In this document: positions 42,134 through 53,960 of the stretch, piece after piece
Position numbering within the stretch: the first letter of the stretch is position 1
Layout of the letters: every line of letters begins with the position of its first letter
From: Tolypocladium sp. Sup5 PDA-1
Taxonomy: Eukaryota > Ascomycota > Sordariomycetes > Hypocreales > Ophiocordycipitaceae
Direction: 5' to 3'
Assembly: GCA_000750105.3 (NCBI GenBank)
Contig: JPHH03000072.1
Coordinates: forward strand, 91,852-155,851
DNA: 64,000 nt
Notes under the pieces: model-generated
The model's input: the letters and a program-made list of their open reading frames with translations, nothing else
The model's database searches: none
What the model was told of the DNA's origin: nothing
Position numbers and translations under genes: made by a program

Positions 42134-42682
42134 ATGCCTCCCGTCGCGGCAGTCAACGTGGGCGGCCAGCAGGCCCCCTCCAACATGGACAAATGTGCGC
42201 CCCAAGTTGCACGACTAGTGAGGAAGTTGCTGACTGTAGACTGCAGTGAAGATGGGCGCCATGATGGGCGGAAGTACGATAGCCAGGACACCATCCATGC
42301 TGCGACGGGCTTGCTGACGGTATACCAGCTGTTGGTGTGATAATCGGGTTCATCTTTGGTATGCACGCACGCTCGCCACGGCACGGACAACGTCACTGAC
42401 CTACTGCAGGCACCGTCAACATCTTCCGATACGGCGCGGGCTCCCAAGGCATCATGCGAACGCTGGGGCAGTACATGGGCGCTTCCGGCGCTACATTCGG
42501 GTCAGTCTGCTTCCTTCCAACGGCCGCCTCACCGTAACTGACCGAGGTCGACTAGCTTCTTCATGTCCATCGGCAGCGTTATCCGGTCCGATGCCGACCC
42601 CAAGATGCACGAAATGTACATGCGAGCACAGCGACGACCGATTGTGATGATGGCGAACCCTGCCTGGCGAAAATCGACGTAA
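42134..42682 (+). CDS. MGR2: Mgr2/ROMO1-family TIM23 translocase subunit
   Basis: Five exons: 42134-42194, 42247-42273, 42329-42358, 42410-42500 and 42556-42682. Introns of 52, 55, 51 and 55 bp all have GT..AG ends and CTGAC branch points. The product has 111 residues. Splicing gives MDKLKMGAMMGGTVGVIIG, then FIFGTVNIFRYGAG and ATFGFFMSIGSVIRSD, the two glycine-rich membrane helices of Mgr2/ROMO1. Mgr2 acts as lateral gatekeeper of the TIM23 presequence translocase in the inner mitochondrial membrane. Exons 2 and 3 have only 27 and 30 bp, so ordinary ORF searches miss the gene. Confidence 0.95.
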
Positions 42683-44912
42683 AGACCAACGGAAGACTGA
42701 CGAGTTATACCCGCCGAAACCGGCAACAATCAGTGTACAGTGGTAGCCTACCACAAACCTCTCTGTATAATACAACATCACGTCTTCGGCGATTCCTGGA
42801 ACAATATGCAAATGGCCATGTGAATTGACCGTCTGTCTCTTGTCCGACATTCCAGTTGCAGACGGGGAGAGGAGAACAGCCTGGGCCCGATCTCTGCCGA
42901 GTGCGTCTAATTCAGGCATCGAGACAAGGATTCAAGCTCGCTTGTCATGGAAACGAGCGACGAGGCTGGGGTTTCCCTGCTACATGAAGAATAAGTGTCA
43001 AGCCGTGACTCCTTTTTCGCCTATCCCCCGGGGCCGCGCACATGTCGCTCTTTGGTCGACATCTCGGAACACAAGGTTGCCGTAAGTCGAGAAAAGAGGT
43101 CTTCCTCATCTATCATGCACATGGAGTCACGAGGCCGACGGCTGCACGAGGCATTTGCCGCAGCCAAACAGTTGTCAGCAGTCACGATATTGTTCCACCA
43201 GGACAAGGGCCGGCCGCTGTCACTTTTGATCCAAAAGCTCGACTCGATGACTCTTGCCGTCTGCTGTGCATCCCTTCTCTTCCGCCCCCTCTCTTCTGTC
43301 GATCTTGCACGGATTACGGCTCTCATTGGCTACAGACAGACGTTCGAGCGGCCCATCCCGCGGCCTTGCATTCGTCGCAAGCTTCTTCGAGCAGTCGCAG
43401 GCTCGTGCCAAGGGCATCGTTCTATTCCAAGCCGCCCGCTCGTTGTTTCTTCGCCGGCAGAGCCGGGAGCCCTGACCATGCGCCCGCGAGACGTGATATT
43501 TTTAGTGAAGCCGACGACTGTCGACCGGGGCCCTATCGAATATGTACGCTCGGGCACGCGAAAAAGTTCCGCGGAATGTGGAGGTCGGCCAATTCGCCGG
43601 CCCCGGCCTCTTGGAGAATACGACGAGTAAACTTGGGCTGTGTCAGTCGTATGAGCTCTGCATGCGGTGCCACAAAGGCCCCATCAGCGGAGTGGCGGCC
43701 CGGAGACGAGACGACGGATAGATCCGCATCTGCCAATGGTTTCTGCTCATCTGGCATGCTCTTCAACCACCAGAATCAAGGTTAAAAATTTCCTTCCTAG
43801 CGGTCGATCCTATGCATGCATTTCGAAGGCTGGCGCCGTTTACTGCTCGATATGACCGCCGTTGGTGCAGTTGGGGCTTCTCCGTGCAAGCTATTCATTC
43901 ACGTGGGAGCGTTGCAGCGCCTCGGCGGCTACAAACGCATGCTCCGTACGTTGGCACGAGCTGCCTACCTTATTTACCGCGTGGCTCCTGTATGGCAAAC
44001 TAGATTTCCCAATCGCAAGGGGCCCGGAACAGACGCTCGTGCTTGCTGGGCGTGGTGTGGGTTGGGTGAACTACAGCCAGCCGTTCGGGGACGGGAGACG
44101 ACTCCGTGTAAGCTGACGATGGCCACGAGACTTGGCCCTGCGCAACACGGACCACGGGGACGGCTGGCCATGGATGAGAACATCTGCATGCGAGCTGCCT
44201 TCGATATTCGATTTGCACTGCCCATCGAGCTCTACCATGGAGTTGTCCGTCAAGGATCATGATGGGGCTGTCGTCGTCATCGCTCAACCAACAGCATGGG
44301 CGGCCTGAGACACGGAACATTGCGGTGTTATACCCACGACTTCACTCTGGAAGCTCGCCGGCTCTCGAGCCCAATCCCCGGCGCAGATTACCTGTCATTT
44401 GCTCCACCACTGCATCAGGCAATGTTCTGCAGGCTACTCTCGATGCAAGGAGCTGCACCAACGGCGCAACAAACGAGAGACGTCGCTAAGCGAACGGCCA
44501 TCCCAGAAAGCAAATCACACGTACTTCCGCATCAGCCTTCCCTGTCCTCCGTCTAGGCCGATCATGGAGCATCCCAGGGGCCTAATTTTGGCGGAACCTC
44601 CGCTTAGGTTAGACAGTTAGGCAACCACCAGAGGGCGGCTCCTCGTGCGTACGGTGTAATTGCGCTCAGCTTGCTTCCGTTTGCTGCTATTGTCCCTGGT
44701 CCCGTAGGATCCTCAGTGTTGTGCAGCTTCTGCAGATGGGAGGAGTGGCCAAACATCGCGCTCCGCCCGCTTGCGGATTGAGGTATATAAAGTTATGACC
44801 TGGCCTGTACAACATCACAAGGCTTTGTTTCTTGGATCATCACTCTCGTTCTGATACGACAAGCCGAGCTGACAACCGTCTTTGAGTTCGTTGTGCCGTG
44901 TTTTGCTTCGCC
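42683..44912. other. Gene-poor stretch upstream of the laccase, 2.2 kb
   Basis: Some frames of 150-250 codons exist (e.g. 42995-43630 and 43042-43785, plus strand), but they overlap one another, have no domain features and lack the local codon bias. Treated as non-coding and as the 5' region of the laccase gene. Confidence 0.45.
44784..44792 (+). promoter_or_regulatory. TATA box of the laccase gene
   Basis: TATATAAAG, 121 bp before the laccase ATG. A strong consensus TATA box, uncommon elsewhere in this window, fits a regulated rather than a housekeeping gene. Confidence 0.6.
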
Positions 44913-46875
44913 ATGGGAGTCGCAAGCAGCCAGGTGAAGCGAGAGGTTGCGTTAAACACCTTCCAGCCGCGGAGTGTGGCGAGCCAGCTCTCGCAGCAGA
45001 GGACAAATGGGTATGCTTCTACTTCTTTGAACACTCATAGACCGGCAAACTGACAAGTTGCCCAGCAAGTCGCTGCTAGGGACCTTCCTGGCCCCTTTGC
45101 TACCCATATTCTTGGGCAACAACCCGCTGCCAAACGGTTACCCCTGGAGTCTCCTGGACCTCGACACCAACTACTACCAAAACTACCCACACACTGGAGT
45201 CATCAGGTCGTACGATTTCACGATCAGCAGAGGCGTGATTGCTCCGGATGGATACCAGCGAGACGTCTTGTTGGTTAACGGAGCCTTCCCTGGGCCATTG
45301 ATCGAGGCCAATTGGGGAGACGCCATCCAGGTTACCGTTCACAACAACATCAGTGCTCCGGAAGAAGGCCTTGCCTTACATTGGCATGGGTTACTCCATT
45401 TCCTCACCCCGTGGGAGGACGGTGTCCCAGCTGTCACTCAGTGCCCCATCCCTCCTGGCAAGTCTTTTACTTATTCCTTTAAGGCCGAGCTCTACGGAAG
45501 CTCGTGGTACCACTCGCACTACTCTGCCCAGTATGCTGGCGGTCTTGTCGGACCCCTGGTCATCTACGGCCCTCGAGAAAAAGAGTACGATATAGACGTC
45601 GGCCCGGTACTGCTCTCGGACTGGTATCACAAGGAGTACTATGATCTTGTCGAGGAGACCATGAAGCCCTATGGCAAGCTATTCTACTCTGACAACAACC
45701 TCATCAACGGCAAGAACAACTTTGACTGCTCGAAGCTGCCCGCAGACGACAAGACGCCGTGCAACAGCAATGCGGGCATCTCCAAGTTCAAGTTCAAGCG
45801 CGGCATGACGCATCGCCTGCGGCTGGTCAACGCCGGATGCGAGGCGCTGCAGCGGTTCTCCATTGACGGGCACAAGATGACCGTCATTGCCAACGACTTT
45901 GTCACGGTCGAGCCGTACGAGACGGACGTCGTGACGCTCGGCATCGGGCAGCGCACCGACGTGCTCGTCAAGGCCAACGGCAAGCTCGACGCCTACTGGA
46001 TGCGCGCCAACATCTCCGAGCCGTGCAGCCTGGCCAGCCAGCCGCACGCCTACGCAGCCATCTACTATGACGGCGCCGACGAGACCAAGGCGCCGCAGTC
46101 GGAGGCCTGGCACCGCCCGGACCCGGGGACGTGCGCCAACGACGACCTCAGGCTCACCAGGCCCAAGATGAAGCTGAGGCTGCCGGAGCCGGACCTGGAG
46201 TACGAGATGGAGGTGAAGGTGTTCAAGAACGAGAGCGGCGTCACGCTGTGGTCGTTTGACGGCGTGGACTTCAGGGGCAACTACAACAGTCCCACGCTGC
46301 TGCTGGGCACCCTGGGCAACTTTACGTTTGAGAAGCAGTGGAATGTGAGGAATACCAAGAATGCCAAGAGCGTGAGGGTGCATGTGAAGAACCTGACGCC
46401 AGCTGCGTGAGTTCCCCTCCGTCTACAACTTATACACAACCTGGAGATGTACTGACATATGCTGCACAGCCACCCCATGCATCTGCACGGGTTCAACATG
46501 TACATCCTGCACGAGGGAGAGGGCGAATGGGACGGTAAGATTGTCAATGCAAACAACCCCCAGCGGAGAGACGTGATCCAGTTGCGCAAAAAGGGGCATC
46601 TGGTGATGCAGTTTGACGCCTCCGAGAACCCAGGTAAGCCACTCAATCCACCCCAGCAAACACGAGCCTGTTGCTGAATCTCGCGCCCCCAAGGCGTCTG
46701 GCCCTTCCACTGCCACATTGCCTGGCACGCCTCCGCCGGCTTCTTCACACAGTTCGTCACGGGCGCCGACGCGCTGCAGAAGCTGACGCCGCCGAGCGTC
46801 GTCGCCGAGACGTGCCGCCAGTGGGGCGAGTGGACGAACACGAATATCCCGGACCAGATCGACAGTGGGCTGTGA
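44913..46875 (+). CDS. Ascomycete laccase / multicopper oxidase
   Basis: Four exons: 44913-45010, 45066-46406, 46470-46633 and 46694-46875; introns of 55, 63 and 60 bp; 594 residues. All four copper-binding blocks are present: HWHGLL, WYHSHYSAQYAGG, HPMHLHGFN and FHCHIAWHASAGF. The residue ten after the cysteine of the last block, the axial position at the type-1 copper, is Phe. The chain ends in DSGL, the mature C-terminal plug of ascomycete laccases, with no residues after it to cleave. The start has no classic signal peptide; the first hydrophobic segment (SLLGTFLAPLLPIFLG) begins near residue 34. Laccases oxidise phenols with reduction of O2, for example in pigment synthesis or detoxification. 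Secretion and substrate are unknown. Confidence 0.93.
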
Positions 46876-47148
46876 GCATTTAATATGTGAAGGGTTTCTA
46901 GGTGGACGGGGGCTATGCCTTATGATCGGAGGTTTTGGCGTAGGTATGCAAAAAGGATGGTGGTATACATGATGGCTTGAAGAAGCGATGTAGTCTTATA
47001 GCTTAGCTTCCAGAGAATCTCCTCTTAATGTCAAAGGCTGCAAAACTGCCCGGCCGTATGATGGCTCGGGTTTGTCTCCGTATATCCTAGTTCTATAAAC
47101 ATATGTATAAGAAATATCGTGGTAGATTGGCGTTCGTGGGGCCGCAGC
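46876..47148. other. Intergenic between convergent laccase and sirtuin
   Basis: 273 bp, presumably the two 3' UTRs; AT-rich. Confidence 0.4.
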
Positions 47149-48497
47149 CTAGAGGAGAGGCTTCTCCTGGTTCTCGCTCTTGTCCTTGCTCTTGTCCTCT
47201 ACTGTCCCAGGTGTCACCTGTGCTTCTTTGTCTGGCCCAGCATCAGCTGAGGTGGGCTGGTCTTTGGTCGTTTCTGTCGTCTCATCAGGCAGCTGGGGTG
47301 GTTCTGTTTCTGTGGCGTTGTCATCAGGCTTCGTCTTCCCTGCCGTCTGTGTCGTCTCTGGCTGCTCTTGTCGAGGAGCGGCACTCTTCTTAGCGTCATC
47401 TTCATTGCTTTGATGCGTCTTGCTCTCTTCCTGTTCTTTGGGTGCCTCTTCGCTGTCTTCTGCGTCGTCAAAGTTGAGCGCCGCCTCGATTCCCTCCGTC
47501 AGCTTCTGCACCTCCTCTTCCACCTCCTCGTCGTGCTTCTTCTGGCTCCGCAGCTGCCGCTCCGCCTCTTCGTCTCCCACCACCTCTCGCCACAGCTGTT
47601 CCAGCTCATCCCTCCAGCCAAGTTCATCAGCGAGCTCTCGGATACCATCGTCAATGGACCCCAGCTGAATAACATCATCAGCCCTGCCGCCGAGCTTGCC
47701 CACCCTCTCCATGTTGAACAGCACCCGGGGCTTGTCGTCTCTAGCCATCTCAGGAAGACCCGCAAAGGGATACACCGACAGGCTCGTCCCGATAACGAGC
47801 ACCAGGTCCGCCATGGTGGTATGGAACGAGTTTTGCGAAAACGCCGGCGGCAGAGACTCCCCGAAGAAGACGATATCTGGCTTCACGGTCCCGCTGCAGC
47901 TCGCATCAATGCACTGCGGCACCTTGCCGACGAAGACGTGCTCCCTCATCTTGTCGTCGGGAAATTCCGTCTTGCACTCGATGCACCGCTGTGTCGCGAA
48001 GCTGCCGTGCGCCTCGACGATCTTGTCGGCAGGGACGCCCGCGCGCCGCTCTAGGCAGTCGATGTTTTGCGTGAAGAGCATTTGCAGGAGGCCCTTCCGG
48101 GCGAGCAGCGCGATGAAGGCATGGGAGACGGTCGGGTGGAACTTGCCCGGGTAGAGCTCCTGCGCGAGGACGTAGAAGGGCTCGGGGTGTTGTCGGAAGT
48201 AGTCGATGTCGAAGACGGCCTCGGCGTAGGGCAGGTTCAGGCGCGCGAGGTTGTTGTAGAGGCCCGTCTTTGGTGATCTAAAGTCGGGAACTAGATGCTG
48301 GTGTTAGTCTTCGGCCTCGAGGAGTCGACGGCTGCGCGAAACATACTGCCTGCTGCGGTGGAGATGCCAGCACCCGTGAGGACCACGATCCTCTTCTTGC
48401 CGCCGTTGATGTACTCGGCAACCGCAGACAGCGTCCTGGCCGAGAGGCTCTGCGGCGCGACAGAGTCGTCAACGAGCGTCGACTCGTCTTGGCCCAT
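47149..48497 (-). CDS. HST2: Sir2-family NAD-dependent deacetylase (Hst2-like)
   Basis: Two exons, 48347-48497 and 47149-48290, with a 56 bp intron whose removal creates TGAGISTAAGIPDFRSPKTG. The product has 430 residues. NAD-binding and catalytic motifs are TQNIDCLERRAG and the histidine of EAHGSF. The zinc ribbon is CIEC ... QCIDASC, and VLVIGTSLSVYPFAGLP is also typical. The N-terminus and size resemble class I cytosolic sirtuins of the Hst2 type. The last 150 residues are a Glu/Thr/Lys-rich disordered tail without known function. Sirtuins remove acetyl groups from lysines (here perhaps H4K16) using NAD+. Confidence 0.93.
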
Positions 48498-49176
48498 GAT
48501 GCGGCGGAGCCAGCGCGGGACGCGAGGCCCAGGCTTGTTGCGATCGCGGCGGCGGCGACCTATGGTTGCGACTGGAGAATCGTGTGCCTGGAGTCAAAGC
48601 GGAGAGGAGTGTGGCGCCTGCGCTGGAGGTGGTGTTGAACAAAGATGCTGTACTGATGAACGTGGGGGAGATTTTGCGGCCTTGTTACATCATTCTGCCT
48701 GCTTATCGATAAGTCCGTCAGACGACAAGGAGCTGAAGCCGAGGAGTCAACCAACCATGTTGGACCAATTACGCTCGTGCTGTTGGCGATCTCTTATTCT
48801 CTGCCTGAGGTGTAAATTCGGTGTCAAGTCGTCCGTACTGACTGCATAACCAGAAGTCAAGATTATGCCGACGTTTTGCATATATGCAAGGTCATGGTTG
48901 CAGAGTCTGGAACATGCAGGCTCTGCGGAGAGGTGCCGACGACCCGAGAGCAGGCATGCATAAAAATGCACGGAGTGATACCCGTTCGACTTGATTCAGA
49001 CTGTAATTTACCTAAATCGGCGGATGCGAATCCTGCCGATGCGCTGGCCAACCTTCAAACACCCTCGACAACATGAAGCCATCGCAAACCGCAAACGTCC
49101 AGCCCTATATATATCCCTTTGTTTCAACGCCAAAGCAATGCCACCCGCGACGCCCGTCCCAGTAAAACAGAGTCCC
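48498..49176. other. Intergenic, 679 bp
   Basis: Upstream of the sirtuin and downstream of NC2-beta. No gene recognised. Confidence 0.4.
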
Positions 49177-50176
49177 TCACGTGTGTCGTTGTCTCGCCTG
49201 GGCAAACTGCTCCTCTTGCAGGCGGGCGAGTTCCTCCATGGACATGCCACTGTTGGCAAACTTGTCTTGCTTCTTCTCGCGTCCCTGCACACACCGAGTC
49301 AGCAAACAGTCCGTTGAGGCGTGTTCGGAAGCGGACGGGGCTACTTTTTGCGTTTCCTTGTGCTCGGCAGCGGCCTCGAGCACGGCCGGCACGTAGTCGG
49401 AAAAACCGAGCTGCTCGAGTGCCTTGGTGATGTGGTCGCAGGCAATCGTCTTCTTGGCCTCCTTCTCCGAAATCTCATTTGCCTCGGAGGAAATGAGAGT
49501 GATGAACTCGACACAGCATTCTATGAGCAGGTCTCGAGCCTCTTTCGCGAAGGCTACGCCACCCTGGGCGGGCAGAATCTCGCCGACGATCTTCTGGACC
49601 GTTGCTGCGACGTGTTAGTCCATGATGCGTGGTGATAGTCGGAATCTACAGGCAAAACGCAGTGGCTCGTACCTTTTGGCAGCGAAAGATCATCATTCGC
49701 TGGGACAGAGTTAGCAACTACTTGTGAAACAGCCGACTAAGAAACACAACATGAAGTCAGGCCACAGTCAAAGCGGTCCCAATATCGGTCCTGCGCTGGC
49801 TTGGGCGCCATGTTCAAGGTAGAGGGACGGGTGCGAGGGCTGGGAGACGAACAACGTGTGACGCGCCAGAGCTGGCATCGGGAGCAGGGAAATGCAGGCT
49901 ATTTATGGCAAGACGGTGCAAACAGGCTGGCGGATGTCGCAGCAAACATGCTCGTCTCAGCTTGTGAGCGCGGGAGCTGGCTGGACGGGAGCAGATCATG
50001 CCATGGCGATGGCCTTTCCGGTGATGTACACGATCCGTGAATGGAGGCACGCCAGACAGACAAATGGCAGCGGCCGCACCCACGAGCTCGAGTCCATTGC
50101 GGCAAGTACGTAAAAAGAGGGCAAAAGCACGTGCGGCAGTACGGTTGAACTCACCTCCAAACTCGTGATCCGACAT
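49177..50176 (-). CDS. NCB2: Negative cofactor 2 beta (NC2-beta/Dr1) histone-fold protein
   Basis: Four exons: 50155-50176, 49673-49699, 49345-49604 and 49177-49284. Introns are 455, 68 and 60 bp; the product has 138 residues. The joined sequence runs MSDHEFGANDDLSLPKATVQ then KIVGEILPAQGGVAFAKEAR, followed by DLLIECCVEFITLISSEANE and KEAKKTIACDHITKALEQLG, which is the Dr1 histone fold. The tail MEELARLQEEQFAQARQRH fits the family. NC2 is a dimer of Dr1 and DRAP1 that binds TBP on DNA and represses or redirects transcription. The first two exons are 22 and 27 bp. The 60 bp last intron has no in-frame stop, so the frame is open across it. Confidence 0.94.
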
Positions 50177-51413
50177 GTTGGCGCAAGGGAGGCCGGCGGG
50201 CAGCTGGAGTGCAGACACAACACCGGATCATGTACTCGTACAACGGCGACGTTGGGACCAAAGTCGAGTTGCGCTGGATGGCACAAAGACGGGCCCGTGG
50301 CAGCCACACGTGTGAGAGCCGGCAGGCTGGTTGTACAAGGCCTGCAGGTGAGGCTCCAGGCCCGAGAAACGCGATTCCTAGAGTGCTGACAGGAACAGGA
50401 GCTGGCGCAGACGGCGAGGCTCGGCAGAGAGTCGAGGCTGGATGTTGGAGATGGATGACGGGAGCTGGATGCTGAGCTGCGATGGTGGGGCGGCCACTGG
50501 AGTTTATAGCTTTCAAGGGCCAGCTACAGGGGGGCGGTGCGCTAGAACAGAGCGTGCACGTGCCACCCGGACCCGCCAGGCTAAAAGGGAAAAATTCCAT
50601 TCCTTCTCTCACACTTTTTCTCTTCCTCCTTGCATCTGCCCAGCAGCAGCACGACCAGCTTTGCCATCCTCTGCAGGATCGCGTCCGCGTCTCGTGTCAA
50701 TCATTGCTGCCCATCGCCCAACGGCCCATTGACAGGTAAGGAGCCCTGCCCACATCCCCAGCGACCCGCTGCGCTCAATGATGAGATATGTTGTCGCCCC
50801 AGTCTGAGGAGGTTCGACAAGCCTTCCGTGGTGATAGACACAGTCCTGTGCCAAACAGACATAACTGATTGATCCTCGCGCGGGTCTTGCTTTCTTCCTT
50901 CTCCCGACATCTCGTTTGGAAAAGCCACGAAGCTAACAAGACCTCGCACAGGCACCATGACATGCAAACCAGCTGAATGTACGGATAAGCACCGACGCGC
51001 CTCGCCGGACCCATTCGACTCGCCGTGATGCCTTGTTGCCATCTGGTACTATCAAATACCGATCGTCCATGGCGGATACATTCGATAGCCTGAGCGCAGT
51101 CTCTTGTGCCACACGCAGGATCAACATGAGGGGTATGGTGTGCCAATGGGCGACAAAGGTCCGGCTGTTGCCAGTCATGGGTTGGCACCGGTACCTTCCA
51201 AGCTGAAAAGGTAAGGATGATGCTATTTCTTTATGTTCTTGACTTGCAGTGATGATAAAACTTATTCCATGCTAATACTGAATCCCCCTGTGGAGAAAAC
51301 TAAGAGCTTTTCATCTTTCGACTGACTTTGCAAATCTTTTGTGTACTTCTATTGTTGCCTGCTCTATGGTTGGACATGTGCTAACCTCACTCGAGTCTTA
51401 GGAAGCCGGTCCA
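50177..51413. other. Intergenic, 1.2 kb
   Basis: NC2-beta promoter and 3' side of the SDR gene. No gene recognised. Confidence 0.4.
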
Positions 51414-52341
51414 TCACTCCTGGTACGCGGCCAGCTCCGGTGAGTTCCAGCTGCCAGCGCGTCAGTGTCCCATCCAGTGATGTGTGCTGCGTCGATACGT
51501 ACTTGAGACATTGTCCGCTCAGGTCCTTTTGCGGCCTAACGACAAATTTGGCAACGACGTGTCCTGGCTGTTCTGGCTTCAACAGCTTGCCCTGCTCAAA
51601 GGCCTCGACGAAGGTGCCGTATTGGGCCTTGTTCATGGTATCTTTGCCAGATGATCGAAGGATGGCCTGCATGTCCGTGTCCACTCTGCCAGGGGCAACG
51701 GTGATGCTGGTAATGTCGGGCTCTTCGACGGCGAGATGCGTCGAGATGGAGTTGACGGCTGCCTTGGAGGAACCGTACGCGGCCCACGCCGTGTATGGCT
51801 TGGTTGCTGCGCCCGAGGACAGCCATACGACGCAGCCCTTGGCCTTGCGGAGTTCTGCAATTCCAGCTTTGGCCTGCGGACCAGTCAATCGTCACGTCGG
51901 GAGGGATGCCAAGTGGAACCCATACCATGGCTAAGCAGCTGAAGACGTTCACATCGTAGAGATGCTTCCACCCCTCAATTGTGGAGCCGTCAATTGTCTG
52001 AGGGTCCAGGAGGCCGTGGTTGATGACGATGCCGTCGACTTTGCCAAAGGACTTGACGGCCAGGTCGGTCAGTTTCTGGGGCATCTAGATCCATACAAGT
52101 CAGCTAGACGGGTTCAATTGACACAGTACGTTTCTTGAGACAAGAGATTCACATCAGGGCTTGTCATGTCGCCAGCCAAGTATTCAACCTGGCCCGGATG
52201 CGACTTTTGCACCGCTTTGAGCAGGTCCTCGGATCGCGCGGCCAGGACCAGCTTGTGCGAGTGCGCCAGCAGGTACTGGGCGATGGCGGCGCCAATGCCC
52301 TTGCTGGCGCCCGTGATAATGAAGACCTTTGCCGCGGCCAT
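51414..52341 (-). CDS. Short-chain dehydrogenase/reductase (SDR)
   Basis: Four exons: 52153-52341, 51926-52084, 51503-51873 and 51414-51450. Introns of 68, 52 and 52 bp give 251 residues. The classical SDR pattern is present: nucleotide loop TGASKGIGAA near the start, LAGDMT (Asp60-like), catalytic Ser in VVWLSSGAA and YGSSK (Tyr-x-x-x-Lys). The usual NNAG motif is changed to INHG. The last small exon gives the tail LSGQCLNWNSPELAAYQE, expected for this fungal group. It likely uses NADP(H). The substrate is unknown. It shares a 297 bp upstream region with the divergent FAD oxidoreductase, so the two may be co-regulated. Confidence 0.9.
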
Positions 52342-52638
52342 GGCTGCGATGTCGCCTGAGGGTGGACGGGACGAAGTGGTGAGTGAGAACCGATATCGTG
52401 GGTTGCCGAGTTTTGAGTGACACGATGAATGCGCTTGATAATGGAATGTGTGATGTGGGGGAGCGGGCTTCCGTCGCAGGCGCCTTTTTGGCGGGGCTAC
52501 CCTGGAGTTTGGCCAGTCGTCGACGTCTATTGCGGGGACCTCATTGAGCTTATAAGTCGCCAACTCGTCATGCATTGAGGGAAGCTTTGGGCCATCTCGG
52601 ATTCAGTGTAGAGCCGTTTCACGCAGACAGACGATACC
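52342..52638. promoter_or_regulatory. Bidirectional promoter, SDR / FAD oxidoreductase
   Basis: Only 297 bp separate the two divergent start codons, so promoter sequence must be shared. No TATA box was identified. Confidence 0.5.
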
Positions 52639-53910
52639 ATGGCGACGACCGTCATCCTGGGCAGCGGCATCATCGGCCTCTCCACGGCGTACTACCTGTC
52701 CCAGCACCAGCCGGGCTCGTCGATTCACCTGGTGGACTCGTCCCCGGAGCTGTTCGCCTCCGCGTCCGGCTACGCGGGCGGCTTCCTCGCCAAGGACTGG
52801 TTCCCTTCCTCGGTGGCAGCCCTCGGCGCGCTGAGCTACGAGGAGCACCGGAAGCTGGCGGAGAGGGAGGGCGGCCGCGAGAAATGGGGGTACACGCGGA
52901 GCGTCACGGTGAGTTACGAGCCGCGGGGACCGAGGGCAGCCAGCAAGAGGGGCGAGGACTGCCTGCTCGAGGGGACGAGTCGGGTAGGCATCGTGAGGGA
53001 TAGGGGGCAGAAGGAGGGAGAGATTCCGGGGTGGTTGCGGCGCGTGGATGGGGATGCCGTGAGCGTCGTGGACGATGGGGAGGGGACCGCCTTGGTGCAA
53101 GTGGCTGCCTTCAATGCCGTCTCATAAGAATGACTGCTAACATCATGAAGCGATCCGCTCAAGCTCTGCCAGTTCCTGCTGCAGCAGTGCAAGGCCGCCG
53201 GCGTCCAGGTGCACTACCCGGCGACGGCCCTCTCCATCAGCACCGACGTGAGGGGCGAGCTGGCCAACGTCTGCATCGGCTACACGGACTCGTCGTCCGA
53301 GACGGAGATCCCCGCCACGCGCCTCCTGCTATGCGCGGGCGTGTGGACAACGCGGGTGTTTGCGTCGCTCTTCAAGGGCGCGACGGTCGACGTGCCCGTG
53401 GGCAGCCTCGGCGGGCACTCGCTCGTCGTCCGGATGCCCGGCGGCACGGGCGACGTGTGCCACTCGGTGTACTGCAGCCTGGACGACGCGCTGTCGCCGG
53501 AGATGTACTCGCGCACCAACGGCGACATCTACCTGGCCGGCGTCAACTCGTGGACCACGCCGCTGCCGGCGCTGGCGACGGGGGCGACGCCGGTGGAGGA
53601 GTCGCTCGAGGAGCTGAGGGGGATTGCACGGCGCCTTATTGTGTCTGAAGGCGACGGCGAGCTCGAGGTCGTGCGCGCGGGGCTGTGCTTCCGGCCGGTT
53701 ACGGACCGCGGGACGCCGTTCATCACGAGGCTGACGGATGAGCAGCTGGGCGGAGGGATGAAGACGCGGGAGGGCGAGGAGGGAGGTGTGTTTGTGGCGG
53801 CGGGACATGGGCCGTGGGGGATTACGCTGTGCTTGGGGACGGGCATGGTCATGGCGGAGATGATGTGTGGGAAGCAGACGAGCGTGGATGTGAGCGGCCT
53901 GGGGCTGTAG
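52639..53910 (+). CDS. FAD-dependent oxidoreductase (DAO family, Tda3-like)
   Basis: Exons about 52639-53100 and 53164-53910. The N-terminus has the FAD dinucleotide fold TVILGSGIIGLSTAYYL with the Asp/Glu partner in HLVDSS. The rest shows the D-amino-acid-oxidase-like pattern, including LLLCAGVWTTRV, AGLCFRPVTDRGTPFI and the C-terminal GHGPWGITLCLGTGM. Similar fungal proteins include yeast Tda3. Reaction unknown. The splice is awkward: the family would continue with DPLKLCQFLL, but no donor has the matching phase. The in-frame model uses acceptor CTCAAG|CTC (63 bp intron, total 402 residues). This could be a real non-consensus site, a 1-bp error, or a frameshift. It is convergent with the next gene, with 50 bp between the stops. 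Confidence 0.82.
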
Positions 53911-53960
53911 GGGGCGGTGTGGTAACCAATTGATGGGTATGGGGCGAAAGGATAGTGTTA

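Noticed and set aside
42995..43785. Overlapping plus-strand frames of 211 and 247 codons
   Set aside because: They overlap in different frames, lack domain features and local codon bias; neither can be preferred.
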